This document shows positions 33,446 through 44,450 of a DNA stretch of 64,000 bases, in pieces (position 1 is the first letter of the stretch; each line of letters opens with the position of its first letter). The position numbers and the translations under genes are program-made. The stretch is from Corbicula japonica (lineage: Eukaryota > Mollusca > Bivalvia > Venerida > Cyrenidae): assembly GCA_038501625.1 (NCBI GenBank), contig JAZAYU010000175.1, positions 764,001-828,000 of the forward strand, written 5' to 3'. The notes beneath the pieces are model-generated. The model was not told the DNA's origin and ran no database searches. It saw only the letters and a list, made by a program, of their open reading frames with translations.

Positions 33446-35700
33446 ACATATAATTTTCTTATCCGTGGCTCACGTTTTATAAATTTTATATCTATTTAAA
33501 GTCAGTTTTCAGAGATAAAATGGCGCCGTGTTTTGCTTAAAAACATCGCTGTTTTTGTTGATTATGAAATATCCTAAATTTAAATTTTGATTTTTTAACT
33601 GTATTGGTTCAAAATTTTCGTTTGATATCAAGAAAAGTATACCTTAACAGCTTCATTTTCGCTCAATATCAACTCATCCTACCACTCTATTCATTTTCAT
33701 TTGACGTTAAAATTCGTGTGTGTTCGGGAAATTTAGTCAGGTTGTAAAAATATTTTTTAAAGAAAATAATGGTATTGGTATCAAATAAAAATTCATGACG
33801 TACCGGATACAATATAGATATTGATTTTGGCAGTTACAATTCCTGTCAAGCCACGTGGCTTTCAAACAACACCATCGAAGAATGTAAATGGCTGTAAATC
33901 GCCCTATTCCTCGTTACTGAACTTAAATAGTGGCGCGCAGAATTAGTTTATGAAAGCAAATTTTTCATGTCAGTGATTCCTTTCGAGCTCTTTTAAAAAT
34001 ATATAATGCCTTTAATTCCTCTACAATTATTAATTGCATATGATAAACCGAAAGTTTAATACTTTCGAGTTTTTGTCAAATTTTTACATATGAAATCTGG
34101 TAGGAACAAATAGGTATGATGTTTTGCATTTTTGTTATGTATTCGGGCACAATGGATTTACATCTAAGCAATATATTAAATATCATATCTCAATAGTTAA
34201 TTCATTAAAATAACTTTTACTGTGGATTTATGTTTTAATCACGATTTCACACAGTATACACGTCGATTTGTGATGCTGTAATTATCGTCCTTAGCGATCT
34301 CCGATTACGTGCATGTGATGCCATTATTTAGAAAAAAAGAAACATTTAGGCCTACAAGTATTCAAGTACGAACTACAAGTATTCAAGTACATATTCAAGT
34401 ACGAACAAATGAATCAATCAATCAGTCAGTCAGAGAATGAAGGAATGAATCAATAAAGGAAGAAATTTATCAGTGGATGATTTTGGGTTTTGATCTACAG
34501 AATATGACTGTTTAATTTTACAACATGAACATGAATATTTATTCCGCTGTTGTTTTTTATTGATATCTGCCAGTTTCCTTTATATTAAAATTTTATGAAA
34601 AAGCGAATGCTAACCGAACGGTTGATAAACTAATTTTATCACTAAATGTTTTTGTTTGTTTCCAATTGAAGTGCAATTCCGCCTCAAATTCGGATATAAT
34701 GGTTTAGTTTAGTCAGTAATCATGTGTTAGCTTAGTAACAAACATTGTATAAAAGTCATTGTTTTGACAATAAAAATGTTAAAATATTGATATTTGTATC
34801 TGTGAGAAGAAAAAAAATTATCTTTACCTTTTTCATATTATTAACAATTTCAATTGTGTTTAAAAATAAATACCAGATAATAAATCAAGGGAAGTCATGA
34901 TTTTGCCGACGGGATTGTAAATCATTCATTGTAAGTAAAAAGACATTTAGTAGTGTTTAATCTATTGATTTTCTATACTAAAAAAGTAAGCACATATCCA
35001 AATGAGGCAAATGCTCAATTATGTATTTGCGAAATATCGTAAAAAAAACGCAACAATCACACAACGTGTTGAAAACGCATAGTAAAATTCATAAATAATA
35101 GATTGGATCACATTTAATGCCTGTTTCCGTTCTTTAAATTAGTGAATCGCAAAATGTGTTATTAATTTTTATACCATGATCTTTATTGTTTGCTTACATG
35201 TACTTGTACAATCCATAACGGAGTCCATTTACTAAGATCCATTGCTCAGCTTAGTTAGTCTATCTTCGAAACGTTTATTTTGAAAAATCCATTTACAATT
35301 GACGTGTAATTAGACAACCACAAGTCACGGTTGGAACTGTTTCAGCTAGCTTAAACATACCCGAATCATTCGAGGCGGAATGATAAAATATTTATCAAGA
35401 AACCTTAATGTTTCAAATAACTTTTTCAACAACACGTATTTCTTATGGTTTAATGGTCTTCTTACTAATCGCTGTTTGAGTATACACACTGATTAATTGT
35501 TACGTTTTAAGAGCTTAAAAAAAACGTTTTTTAAAGATCAAATTATATGAGATCTTTTTTTAAGAATGAAAAACATGGAACATATTTATCAGAAATACAT
35601 ATTTGCATTTTTTATTATCCGAACTTCGACGTGATAATCTACACGTACAAATTTATAGGCCCTTGAAGATTAGAGCGTAGAGCTTATCAGTTTTTGTTTC
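33446..35700. other. Intron of the plus-strand kinase copy
   Basis: AT-rich with a small block of 'attcaagtac' duplications (34365-34405) and 'caatcaatcagtcagtcag' (34415-34435). No further exon seen; at 35622-35703 it resembles intron sequence upstream of the minus-copy VAIK exon. Confidence 0.45.
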
Positions 35701-35703
35701 CAG

Positions 35704-35801
35704 GTGATTGCTTGCAAGAAAGGTTTGGCATAACTGTTGCCATAAAGAAAATCAGTGTTCTAGAGTCTCAGAAGGAGCAAATATTGAATGTAATTAAAAA
35801 G
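35704..35801 (+). pseudogene. Kinase VAIK exon (plus copy)
   Basis: Strong acceptor TTTTTGTTTCCAG, donor AAAAAG|GTAGGG, 98 nt. Reads DCLQERFGITVAIKKISVLE and onward, with the ATP-binding lysine. Same length and phase as 22009-21912 on the other strand. Confidence 0.8.
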
Positions 35802-36082
35802 GTAGGGTCAGTTTTAAATAGACATGTTCATATAGCCAAATATTTTTAAAGACCTTTTAATGTCATTCTAATTTTCAAACAGGTTTGTTACAGCGTGCAA
35901 TGCTGTAGATCCTACAGACCAACATTTTATAAAAACATTTTTACAGTCCGAATGAAACCAAAAACAAACACATAAATTAATATCATCTAAGTTAAAAGAG
36001 TACACAACTTATCGACTGTTCACTTGTGATTTACACATCATCTTTTATTGCATGTTTCATGTTGTTGATTGTTTTACTATAG

Positions 36083-36165
36083 GAAATGTTTGTTTCTAAA
36101 GTTCGTCATCCCTTTATTCTGCCAACGATGTCTGTTCTTCATGAAGTATCGGGCATTCGAAACAT
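36083..36165 (+). pseudogene. Kinase alpha-C/beta-4 exon (plus copy)
   Basis: An 83-nt exon reading EMFVSKVRHPFILPTMSVLH and onward. The acceptor is TTTTACTATAG. The donor is AT|GCAAGT, a GC-type donor with otherwise perfect consensus, where the minus copy has AT|GTAATT. The phase-2 exit matches the next exon. Confidence 0.75.
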
Positions 36166-36369
36166 GCAAGTAGCTTATTTGATTATTTCGCTCACAAATA
36201 CTATATCCTTCGTAAGCGGCGATAAGGTCTTCGCAGTGCTGCATAAATTATACATGTACTAGTGCTAGAATTGTGTTTGAAATATTTTAAAGCGATGATA
36301 CATGATATGTATGTATCAACTGAATTAAATAAAAATCCATTTCTGGTTGTTTTTGTTGTTTCTAAAATA

Positions 36370-36425
36370 TTGAGATATCTGAGAATCCCTTATTATAATA
36401 TATGAGAATCCCTTATTATAACTTT
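36370..36425 (+). repeat. Short direct duplication in intron
   Basis: 'gagaatcccttattataa' occurs twice, 23 bp apart. Confidence 0.8.
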
Positions 36426-36617
36426 TTGTTGCCTTTTTAACTAGTTATCTTTCTTTATTAAAAATCGTAATTGTGTCTTATAAAGACGGTAAATTTACCG
36501 GGAAAATCTTTATCAAAAGCAACAACTTATTCACATGTTAAATTAGTTTAAAAATGATTGGACACTGTGGGTTTGCGTATTCTCTGAATAATACAAATAA
36601 TTGCTCTTCCGTTTTAG

Positions 36618-36785
36618 TTTTTACTGCATTTCACCCTTCTGTGAAAAAGGTGATCTTTATATGCGCCTTCATGGGACAAGTTCACAAGCAGATCATATGA
36701 AACTGAACAATAAACAAAGAATACGAATAGCTATTCAGATATCTTTGGGAATACAATATCTACATACTCCTGTGGCAGGCGTGCG
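36618..36785 (+). pseudogene. Kinase hinge/alpha-E exon with lost donor (plus copy)
   Basis: Acceptor CCGTTTTAG, then FYCISPFCEKGDLYMRLHGT and IRIAIQISLGIQYLHTPVAG. The expected phase-2 donor position reads GTGCG|CTAACC, where the minus copy has GTGTG|GTAACC; a single G-to-C change explains it. A weak GC alternative (GGCAG|GCGTGC) would need the second AG of the next acceptor. Confidence 0.72.
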
Positions 36786-36859
36786 CTAACCTCTTAATAT
36801 GTGTTTTTTTTTATTTCATTCAGTATTTGTCAATTGGTATATAAGAGAGATACTGAGAA

Positions 36860-37140
36860 AAAAGTGAAATATGCATATCAAGAAACGCCATACTCACAAA
36901 ACACAGTCTTCGCACGTAGAGTAAAAGAATAGACAAAAGAGAGCATGTTTCATAAGTATATCAAATTCAAATAACACGCCACAAACAATAAACGAAAAAG
37001 AGAACCCTTACCGCATTGGTACGGTCAGTGGCAAACCAATTTGTGATAAAGGCGCTTCCTGAAAATTTCTGTATTGAGAGTTTGGATGCCGCGTCCTCTT
37101 TGCCTAGGAAGTGCTCATGACAGGTCGGGGCAGCTGTGTT
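36860..37140 (+). repeat. Dispersed repeat family A, copy
   Basis: Starts 'gtgaaatatgcatatcaagaaacgcc', continues 'agagagcatg', 'acgccacaaacaataaac', 'aacccttaccgc' and 'ggtcagtggcaaacc'. It lies in the intron between the hinge and catalytic-loop exons. Confidence 0.7.
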
Positions 37141-37242
37141 GGTGCTTACATTATGTATCTTTGTGTATGATGGTTTTGTTCGTGATTTTTCTCTATCGCA
37201 TGTATCAACAAGTCGATTACATGTATTTGATTATCATTTCAG

Positions 37243-37448
37243 AGGAGTTATTTTGCACAAAGATATCTCCTCAGCAAACATTGTCTTGGACCGGGAAGAC
37301 AATGCCTGTTTAATAGACTTCGGTCTAGCAAGAGAGTTAGGGGACGCTTCGACGACACACTCCCACAGGATTTGTTATGCTCATCCTGACGTCGGAAAAA
37401 AAGGTTGCAATGCTTCGCAAAAGTGGGACTATTACAGTTTTGGCGTAG
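37243..37448 (+). pseudogene. Kinase catalytic-loop/DFG/activation-segment exon (plus copy)
   Basis: A 206-nt exon. GVILHKDISSANIVLD gives the catalytic loop, LIDFGLARELG the DFG motif, and QKWDYYSFGV the alpha-F start. Where APE is expected it reads HPD. Acceptor TATCATTTCAG; donor GTAG|GTATGT exits in phase 1 and rebuilds FGVV with the next exon. Confidence 0.82.
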
Positions 37449-37929
37449 GTATGTAACTTAGCACGGGGAGGCAGAAACATGTTTTTATTTTTAATAATCT
37501 TGTTCGTCTAGCATTTCGTGTTTTGTAGTATTACCTTGATAACAAGTGTTGCCTTCTCCGTCGTCATATCAAAACGCATCAACTCCTTACAACTTATTTC
37601 TGTCTCAAGTCGTCAGGTTTGAAAGCTTTTATTGAAATTAATAAATGTTACGATGTCATTTGTTAGCAAGCCATGTGGATAATTTTAAAATATTGCACAA
37701 ATTCATCTGAAAGGAATCCATTTATATATTCAATATATCTTTGCATTGCAACGTAATAAATGCATAACGGTTAATGCTAGGGTGTAATGAGCATGCCACG
37801 AGCGAAAATCGTGCTATTATCTTCACTTACTCTTTGGTTGAAGGGGTTTGAGAGTTTATGAAGGTTTATGGGGAAATCTTTTTTTAAAGAACATAGAAGC
37901 TCTATTTGTTTCTGTTATCCCTGTCATCG

Positions 37930-38345
37930 AGTTCTTGCTAATTTGACTCCACGGGCACTGGTCTCGGTAAGATCATTTATTACTCGCCCATTTGGCGTTG
38001 CAATGCTATTAGCTTCTTATGTTTTATATGTTTGTGGTCTTTTGCATGCATTATTGTTAAGCTGATGGGTAAGTCGGAGTTTATTCACCAAGACAACTTG
38101 TGTGTCGATTCTTGGGGCAACTGCGAGGTTTGTGCACCATAGAACCTGGTTTAAACTCCCAGTGGCAATCGTTTTGCCACTGACCTTTCCACGGCGGTAA
38201 CCCGAGGGTTCTCCTTTTCGTTAATTATTTGTTGCGTCTTATTTGAATTGACATACATATAATTTGCTCTCTTTTCCTTTCGTCTTTTTTTGCTGTGTGG
38301 GGGCTGTGTTTTGTGAGTGTGGCGATTCCTTATATGCATATTTCT
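37930..38345 (-). repeat. Dispersed repeat family A, long copy
   Basis: The most complete copy seen, about 415 bp. It ends in 'tatatgcatatttc' and carries 'gctgtgtgggggctgtg' and 'gtggcaatcgttttgccactgacc', with a short GTGGCA...TGCCAC palindrome. Confidence 0.7.
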
Positions 38346-38679
38346 AAAACAGTTTTAGAATACAATGTTAAAGCTTTTAACGCCATATTCATAATCAGTA
38401 AAATTCATTGTGTATACTATTAGATTAATGGACTTGCAACCTTCTGGTGCTTCATAAATATTTTTTTTTCATCTGTTTACATGGTATAGGATAACAGTAT
38501 CTGCAAAAAATATATAAGTTTCTTGTTATATACACTAAGCCCTTTGTGTCAGAAATAACAGCATTTCATTCATATTTTAGCTCCATGTCATAACTTTAAA
38601 TAACTAACTTTGGTCGAAAGAATGACAAGTATATAGAGCCATGCAAAAGCAGTGGTCTTACTAAACATGCGAACATTAG

Positions 38680-38815
38680 GATAACAGGAATGGCCTCATC
38701 CAGAAGACATAGCCTCCTCATTCAGCCAAAAAATAAAGACGAAAAGAGAGCATGAGTTATAAAAATCATCTTATAAATAGACACCACAAACATTAATTTA
38801 GTTACAAGACAATGT
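38680..38815 (+). repeat. Dispersed repeat family A, partial copy
   Basis: 'ggataacaggaatggcctcatcc', 'catagcctcctcattcagcc' and 'gagagcatga' follow the family order. Confidence 0.65.
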
Positions 38816-39024
38816 GATTTGTCTGCTGCAGGCAGAGCAATTTTTCACTTAACATCAAGATTAATATATAAAATAAATCGAACTATCTCCAGTATCAATT
38901 ATGTAATTCCATTCACTGTGTGCTACGGTATTATCAAAATTGAACTTATTGTCGGCTTGGTTTGATTTTGAGTTTTCTGTTCATGGACATTAATTGAAAA
39001 ACATGTTACTAAAACATATTTCAG

Positions 39025-39131
39025 TAATACGTGAACTACTGACAGGAATGAAACCCGACAGCCTCGAAGGATATCTGAACAAATTGTTACCTTCGGATAT
39101 TCTAGCGTGTTGGAAAAAGCCCGAGGTTAAG
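39025..39131 (+). pseudogene. Kinase alpha-F/G exon (plus copy)
   Basis: Acceptor CATATTTCAG, then (V)IRELLTGMKPDSLEGYLNK and LLPSDILACWKKPEVK, donor AAG|GTATGA. SFGVV-IRELLTGMKP is a textbook TKL alpha-F/loop sequence. 107 nt against 92 nt in the minus copy. Confidence 0.8.
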
Positions 39132-39414
39132 GTATGATTGATATTGAATTTATTTAAAATGATTAAAATATAAAAGTTGGTCGTGGAACACATACACCAA
39201 TGATAGTGTTCCTGACATTATTTTGCTTAACCGGATATTGTTCATACTAACAATATGATTCTTTCAGAACTTTTACGGTTTTAGAAGTTTCAAACAAGGC
39301 TACTTTGCAAGTTTGCAATTGTATTTTCTCTTTCAAATATCGGGTCCAAAAAGAGATTGGTTAGGCCACGTTACGAATTGTCTTTTCATTATTAATATTA
39401 TAATCTTGCATGAT

Positions 39415-40175
39415 TATGCCCACCTTCGAAGAAGCGGGGCTATATTGCTTTGCCCATGTCGGTCGGTCGGACCTTCGGTAGGTGGGTGGGTCGGTCTGTC
39501 GGTCAACCGTAGACCATATCTTGTCCGATCAATAATTAGACATACATTTTTGGTATGGAGGTTGGTCATGACCAGAAGAAGACCTCTATTGATTTTCAGG
39601 TCACCTGCAAAAGACTACTTTTGATTTTCAGGAAGTAGGTCAAATGTCAAGGTCACTGAGACCAAAAAACAAAAACCTTTCTGATCAATAACTTGACACT
39701 GCTTTCACCTATGGTCCTCATATTTAGTACAGATGTTTGGCATCAACAGTAGATATCCCTTGTTGATTTTCAGGTTAGTAGTGAAATGTCAAGGTCAGTG
39801 CGATCTTCAATTCAATACACTTGTCCGAACAATAACTTGACAATGCTTTCACCTATGGTCCTCAAATTAAATATGGAGGTTTGTTATTACTTGCAGAAGA
39901 CTTGTATTGAATTTGAATCATTAGTTCAAAGGTCAAGGTCACAATGACCTGAAACACTACAACCTTGTCCGATCAATAACTATGGTCATTAACTTCGGTT
40001 GGGAAGCTTGTCATCACCTGCAGACCCTATCGACTTTCAGGTCAGTAGGCCAAAGGCGAAGGAGACCTTCGCTACAAAAATTTTTCTCACCAATAACTAA
40101 CGATCAATAACAGATGTTTACTATCCATTTGGCACTTGGGGGCATACATGGTTTTTGCAAACATCTCTTGTTGAT
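39415..40175 (+). repeat. Mollusc dispersed repeat (gaagaagcggggctatattgc type)
   Basis: Begins with 'ccaccttcgaagaagcgggg', then ggtcggtcgg-rich tract, then degenerate units containing 'ttgtccgatcaataac', 'gattttcaggtcag' and 'aaggtcaaggtcac'. From memory it resembles a very common bivalve interspersed repeat. Confidence 0.65.
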
Positions 40176-40329
40176 ATTTGCGTTGCAAACGATGTTGTTT
40201 GATGCGTATAATGACGGCATAAAAACCGATTTCAATCTGTGTTTAACATTCCTATTAATGATCGCTTAGGAATGTTTAATATCAAGTTTTATTATTCTAT
40301 TGTGTGTTGTAGTCTTGTACTTGTTAGTT

Positions 40330-40540
40330 TATATGAGAACATGTTGAAGTAAGAGCTTGGTGCACCCTAGAACAAGGCGGTAAACTCTAGGGTTCTCACT
40401 TTTGTTAATTTTTGTTGCGTCTAGTAATATGAAACTAATCATTGCATAATCTTATTTTCTTGTCCTCTCTCGTTTCTGGCTGTGTGGGAGGCTGTGTCTT
40501 CTGTGGTATACTGAATATTTATAAACGCGTTTTATGTGTA
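40330..40540 (-). repeat. Dispersed repeat family A, copy
   Basis: 'ttggtgcaccctagaacaagg', 'gttctcacttttgtta' and 'ggctgtgtgggaggctgtgtc' are the inverse of the family order. Confidence 0.7.
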
Positions 40541-41092
40541 ATGTTTATTATAAATGAACATCTAGCTGGCATACACTAGGTATGTTTTTATGAGGTCAAT
40601 CTGATTTGTAAACCGCATAGTATTACTTAGATCTAACCGCAGTAATTAACAAGAAACTTAACGCTTATTTCCATTGCGGTTGAAATGTTTCTTAATAAAT
40701 TCATTGTTTTAAATTTACATTCAATTGTAAACACATACTATTATACAGTTACAGATTTAGTAAATTAATTGGGCTTTTTGCAACACTTTTAATTATTAGT
40801 GAATATTGCACGAACTGTTTTACGTTACTCGTCTTGATTTCCTCATGCCTTATCCCCGAAAATCCATTGATCGTCAGCCATAATAACCGATGTATCTATG
40901 CCATTTTCCTTGGATGAACATAAATCATCCGACAAAACTAACCTACGTTTTCTTCATGCGTATTTATTTGAAAGAAAGAATAGTGACGTTCATATGGTGT
41001 TAAATGCAGATTCGATGTTTTTTGTTTTTATTCATTATATATTAATTTGATGAAAATTTAAGAGGTCACTGGCATTAACATTCTTGTTGCAG

Positions 41093-41206
41093 GATATCTG
41101 GAGAAATGAAGAGACTTTCACAACAATTACCTAAATTGCCGAAAAATGTATGGAAGCAACAGACATACTGAACTTTTTTCAAAAAGAAATTGTGGAGAAA
41201 TTGAAG
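41093..41206 (+). pseudogene. Kinase alpha-H/alpha-I exon with stop and one-base loss (plus copy)
   Basis: Acceptor TTCTTGTTGCAG. Reads DIWRNEETFTTIT, then TAA (41132-41134), then IAEKCMEATDILNFF and KEIVEKLK, donor AAG|GTAAAG. The minus copy has ACT in place of the stop and is 115 nt rather than 114, so this exon now exits in the wrong phase. Confidence 0.78.
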
Positions 41207-42009
41207 GTAAAGTATTGATGGTCCTTTTTATATTATTGTTGTCGCATTTTTCAAGATAAAAATCCCAGTTAATGGTTATAAACTGCTTTGATCACAAAAT
41301 GATTTTTTTTTCATTTGTAAATTTTGGTATACACAAGACTTTAACAATAATGGGATACCCATTACACATGTAATTGTTCAATACTCATTATGCATGCGCA
41401 AACTTACAATGTATTATCCAAATTCAACTATTGGACAGTGTTTTCAAAAGTCGATGCACCGTTTTCTGATCAAAACGAACTATAAAGGTCTATGCTACTC
41501 TAGTACGGCAACTTCAATAAATTGATAAGGTAATTAAACTGTGGTTTCGTGGGATTAAGACATTAAGTTGACATCAATAGAATTGTTGTTCATGACATAT
41601 CGGCAACAGATATGAATAAGGCCCCCATAACTCGTTTTGAGAGAAGACGACGGGTTTGAAATCATAGGCTCATTTATATAAAATATTGTTGATTGTAAAT
41701 TCGCTTTTTAATATAAAATACTATGTTATTAAAACAAATTATACATTAATTTTGACGCTATTCGATCTCGAATGGCGGGCGGGTAAAATGATAGTGATCT
41801 TTTTGCCGCGACTCTTGTTTTCAAACTAAGTTCCGCATTCTTAATTTAATTACTTCAAATAATTGAAGTACGGTTTTAATATTATATCTGATTTCTTAAA
41901 AAGATAAACACTTTTATTTATTTTTCAATAGGTTTTATTAATTATTTTGTAGTGATGTTATCAATTACACCTTTTAAAATTCCGTTGTGTACGATTTTAT
42001 AAATTTTTT

Positions 42010-42118
42010 GTGAAAATATTGCGTTGCGATCTAGCGGCGTGGACAATAATATGCATTTGCATTAATTTACTGTTTAGTAACATGCTCAGTCAAATCGAGC
42101 CTGTAATATTTTGCTATT
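42010..42118 (+). repeat. Dispersed repeat family B, copy
   Basis: 'gatctagcggcgtgg', 'aatatgcatttgcatta', 'aacatgctcagtcaaatcgagcctg' match the 28.1-kb copy in order. Confidence 0.65.
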
Positions 42119-42481
42119 TTACGTGTACAGAGGCTTTGAAAGTTCCTTTTTCATACATGTTAATCAGATATGATAAAACAACATATTATTAAAAGGTAAG
42201 GCAACACTACACGTATTAACGTTTTAGACATCGTGGATTTCCGAACATTAGGATAATACTGCGTAAGCGAAGTGATCTGTACATCCTGATTTGATTAAAA
42301 AGAAGTGATTAATAAAAATATCGTTTTTGCTCAATGACTGACTGTCTTGTGTTGAAAAAAAAACAACAACATATTTTTAACACGTTTTTGTTTTTAAGAT
42401 CATATGACTAGGCTAATAACTATTATAGAATGTTATCATTTAGCGATTTTGTTGTTTCACCTTTGTTTCCTCTTCACACAG

Positions 42482-42572
42482 AATCTCTTCAACACGTGTT
42501 TCGCAGCACCAATAATAGTCCGCGACAACGACGACTCCAACAGATGTATTCAATGTATGACGCATCCTGGAC
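42482..42572 (+). pseudogene. C-terminal exon after the kinase domain (plus copy)
   Basis: Pyrimidine-rich acceptor (TCCTCTTCACACAG) and strong donor (GGAC|GTAAGT). Entered with the one-base carry predicted by the minus copy it reads ESLQHVFRSTNNSPRQRRLQ and QMYSMYDASW. In the phase actually left by the preceding exon it reads NLFNTCFAAPIIVRD instead. The first bases match the minus-strand exon at 16-1. No domain recognised. Confidence 0.55.
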
Positions 42573-42834
42573 GTAAGTGCTTACCCCGCCTTGTACTCTG
42601 TGACTTAAGTTGACAACATGTGGATATAATTTGTATGTGCTTCTCTCTTACTTCTATTAGTTAAAGACCTATTGTATAAAATGTACCTCAGTTTGGAATG
42701 AATGAAAGCATCTAGTTTTGAGATCTTGTTTACTTAATTTGGGAAATTAAAGTTATTAAGTTAAATTAATAAGATTAAATGTATTTTGCATTTTAAGCAG
42801 GTTTTCTTTAGAAAAATCCTGGTTATTAGATTGG

Positions 42835-44450
42835 GGTATGTCGTTGGGTGGGCGGGCGGTGGGCGGGCGGGTGGGCGTTAACATTTGGTTATTTTTTTTG
42901 CTAAAGTTGTCTTTTTCTCAGTAACCGTTCAAGGTGGAGCTTTGAAACTTAATATAGTTAATTGACTAATTATCAGGACATGTTTCATAACCCCTGACTA
43001 TATATTGCCAAAGTTATGCCATTTTTTCACTTAGAATTTTGGTTAAATTTTTTGTTAAAGTTGACACTAACCGTTTAAGGTAGAGCTTTGAAACGTTACA
43101 TAGATGTCTGACATCAAAGTACAAATGATCAGGACAAGTCATATCCCCTGAGTGTATTTTGCCAAAGTTATGACCCTTTTTCACTTAGAATTTTGGTTAA
43201 GTATTTTCTTAAAGTTTTTTTTCTAAGTAACCGTTCAAGGTAGAGCTTTGAAACTTAACATAGTTGTCAGACATCACAATACCAATAATCAGGACAGGTT
43301 TCATAACCCCTGGCTATATTTTGCAAAAGTTATGCCCCTTTTGCACTGAAAATTTTTAAGTTTTTTGTGAAAGTTGCCTATTGACACCAAATTGCCTATT
43401 GTCGCCAAACTTGCGGATATCAAGAGGCAGCTTGGGATTACCACCCAGACGTCTCTGGTTCAGGTCAAGGTCACTGTTGCTAAAAATAGAAATTCCGTTT
43501 CAGCTCAATAACTTGAGTTTGCTTTGGCCTATTGGCGCCAAATTTTGGTGTGTCGGTAGCTTAGCCGAAGTTTGGTAAGTAGCTTTTATTAATACGCTAC
43601 TCAGGATTGCTACCTGGTGTCTGTGATCAAGGTCAAGAATAATGTTGCTAAAAAAGAATTTCAGGTTCCACCTAATTATTTGTGTAAGCTGTGAATATTA
43701 ACACTAAACTTGGTATGTGGGTTGCTTATATCAAGGCACAACTTAAGATTGCTACCTTGATGTCTGTGATTAAGGTCAATGTCATTCTTGCTTAAAAAGA
43801 TATTCAGTTTCTGCTCAATGACTTGAGTTTGCTTTGACCTATTGACACCAAACTGAGTGTGTGGGAAGCTTATATGGGATGCAACTTGGAATTGTTTGGC
43901 ATGTGTCTTTGATCAAGGTCAAGGTTATTGTTGCTTGTTGTTTTAAATAGAAAATCAGTTTCAATTTAATAACTTCAGTTTGCTTTGACCTATTTACTGC
44001 AAACTTGGTGTGTGGGTAGCTTATACCAAGACGCAACTCGGGATTGCTACTTAGATCTCTTTGATCAAGGTCAAGGTCACTTTTGCTTAAAATAGAAAAT
44101 CAATTTCTGCATAATAACTTGAGTTAGCTGTGACCTATCGATATCAAGACACAACTCTGGATTGCCAATTTGATGTCTGTAATCAATGTCAAGGTCACTG
44201 TTGCTAAAAATAGAAATTCAGTTTCTGTTCAATAACTTATAGCTTATATGCGATGCAACTTGGAATTGCTACCCATGTGTCTGTGATCAAGGAAAATGTC
44301 ACTGTTGCTTAAAATAGAAATTCAGTTTCTGTTTAACTTGAGTTTGCTTTGAACCTTTGACACCAAACTTAGTGTGTATGTAGCTTATGAAAAGGGTCAA
44401 CCTGGGATTACTACTTACATGTCTGTGATTAAGGTAGTGGCCTCCCCCAC
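42835..44450 (+). repeat. Mollusc dispersed repeat with internal tandem units
   Basis: A G-rich 'gggcgggcggtgggcgggcgg' tract is followed by three units of about 155 bp ('accgttcaaggt.gagctttgaaac', 'aatcaggacagg', 'gccaaagttatg'). Then come about eight units of 100-150 bp with 'atcaaggtcaaggtcactgttgct', 'aaatagaaattcagtttctg' and 'acttgagtttgctttgacc'. Confidence 0.8.

Larger units (their letters stand above)
31987..42572 (+). pseudogene. TKL/RLK-Pelle-like protein kinase locus, plus-strand copy
   Basis: Eight exons in order give a nearly complete kinase domain: glycine loop (IGQGSFGAVVFK), VAIK lysine, alpha-C, hinge, HKD catalytic loop with DFG, alpha-F, alpha-H and one C-terminal exon. 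Phases fit at the first three junctions. Lesions are two stops (TAA 32073, TGA 32094) before the glycine loop, loss of the GT donor after the hinge exon (C at 36786), TAA at 41132 and a one-base deletion in exon 41093-41206 relative to the minus copy. It can no longer make this kinase. Family members of this type relay innate-immune signals (IRAK/Pelle); the specific role is unknown. The nearest upstream coding element on the same strand is the HEPN-like exon at 25.2 kb. Confidence 0.75.

Noticed and set aside
35622..35703. Upstream extension of the VAIK exon, with an in-frame TGA at 35664
   Set aside because: A strong acceptor at 35703 gives an exon equal in length and phase to the minus copy (98 nt), so the upstream similarity is better explained as conserved intron sequence and the TGA is not counted as a lesion.
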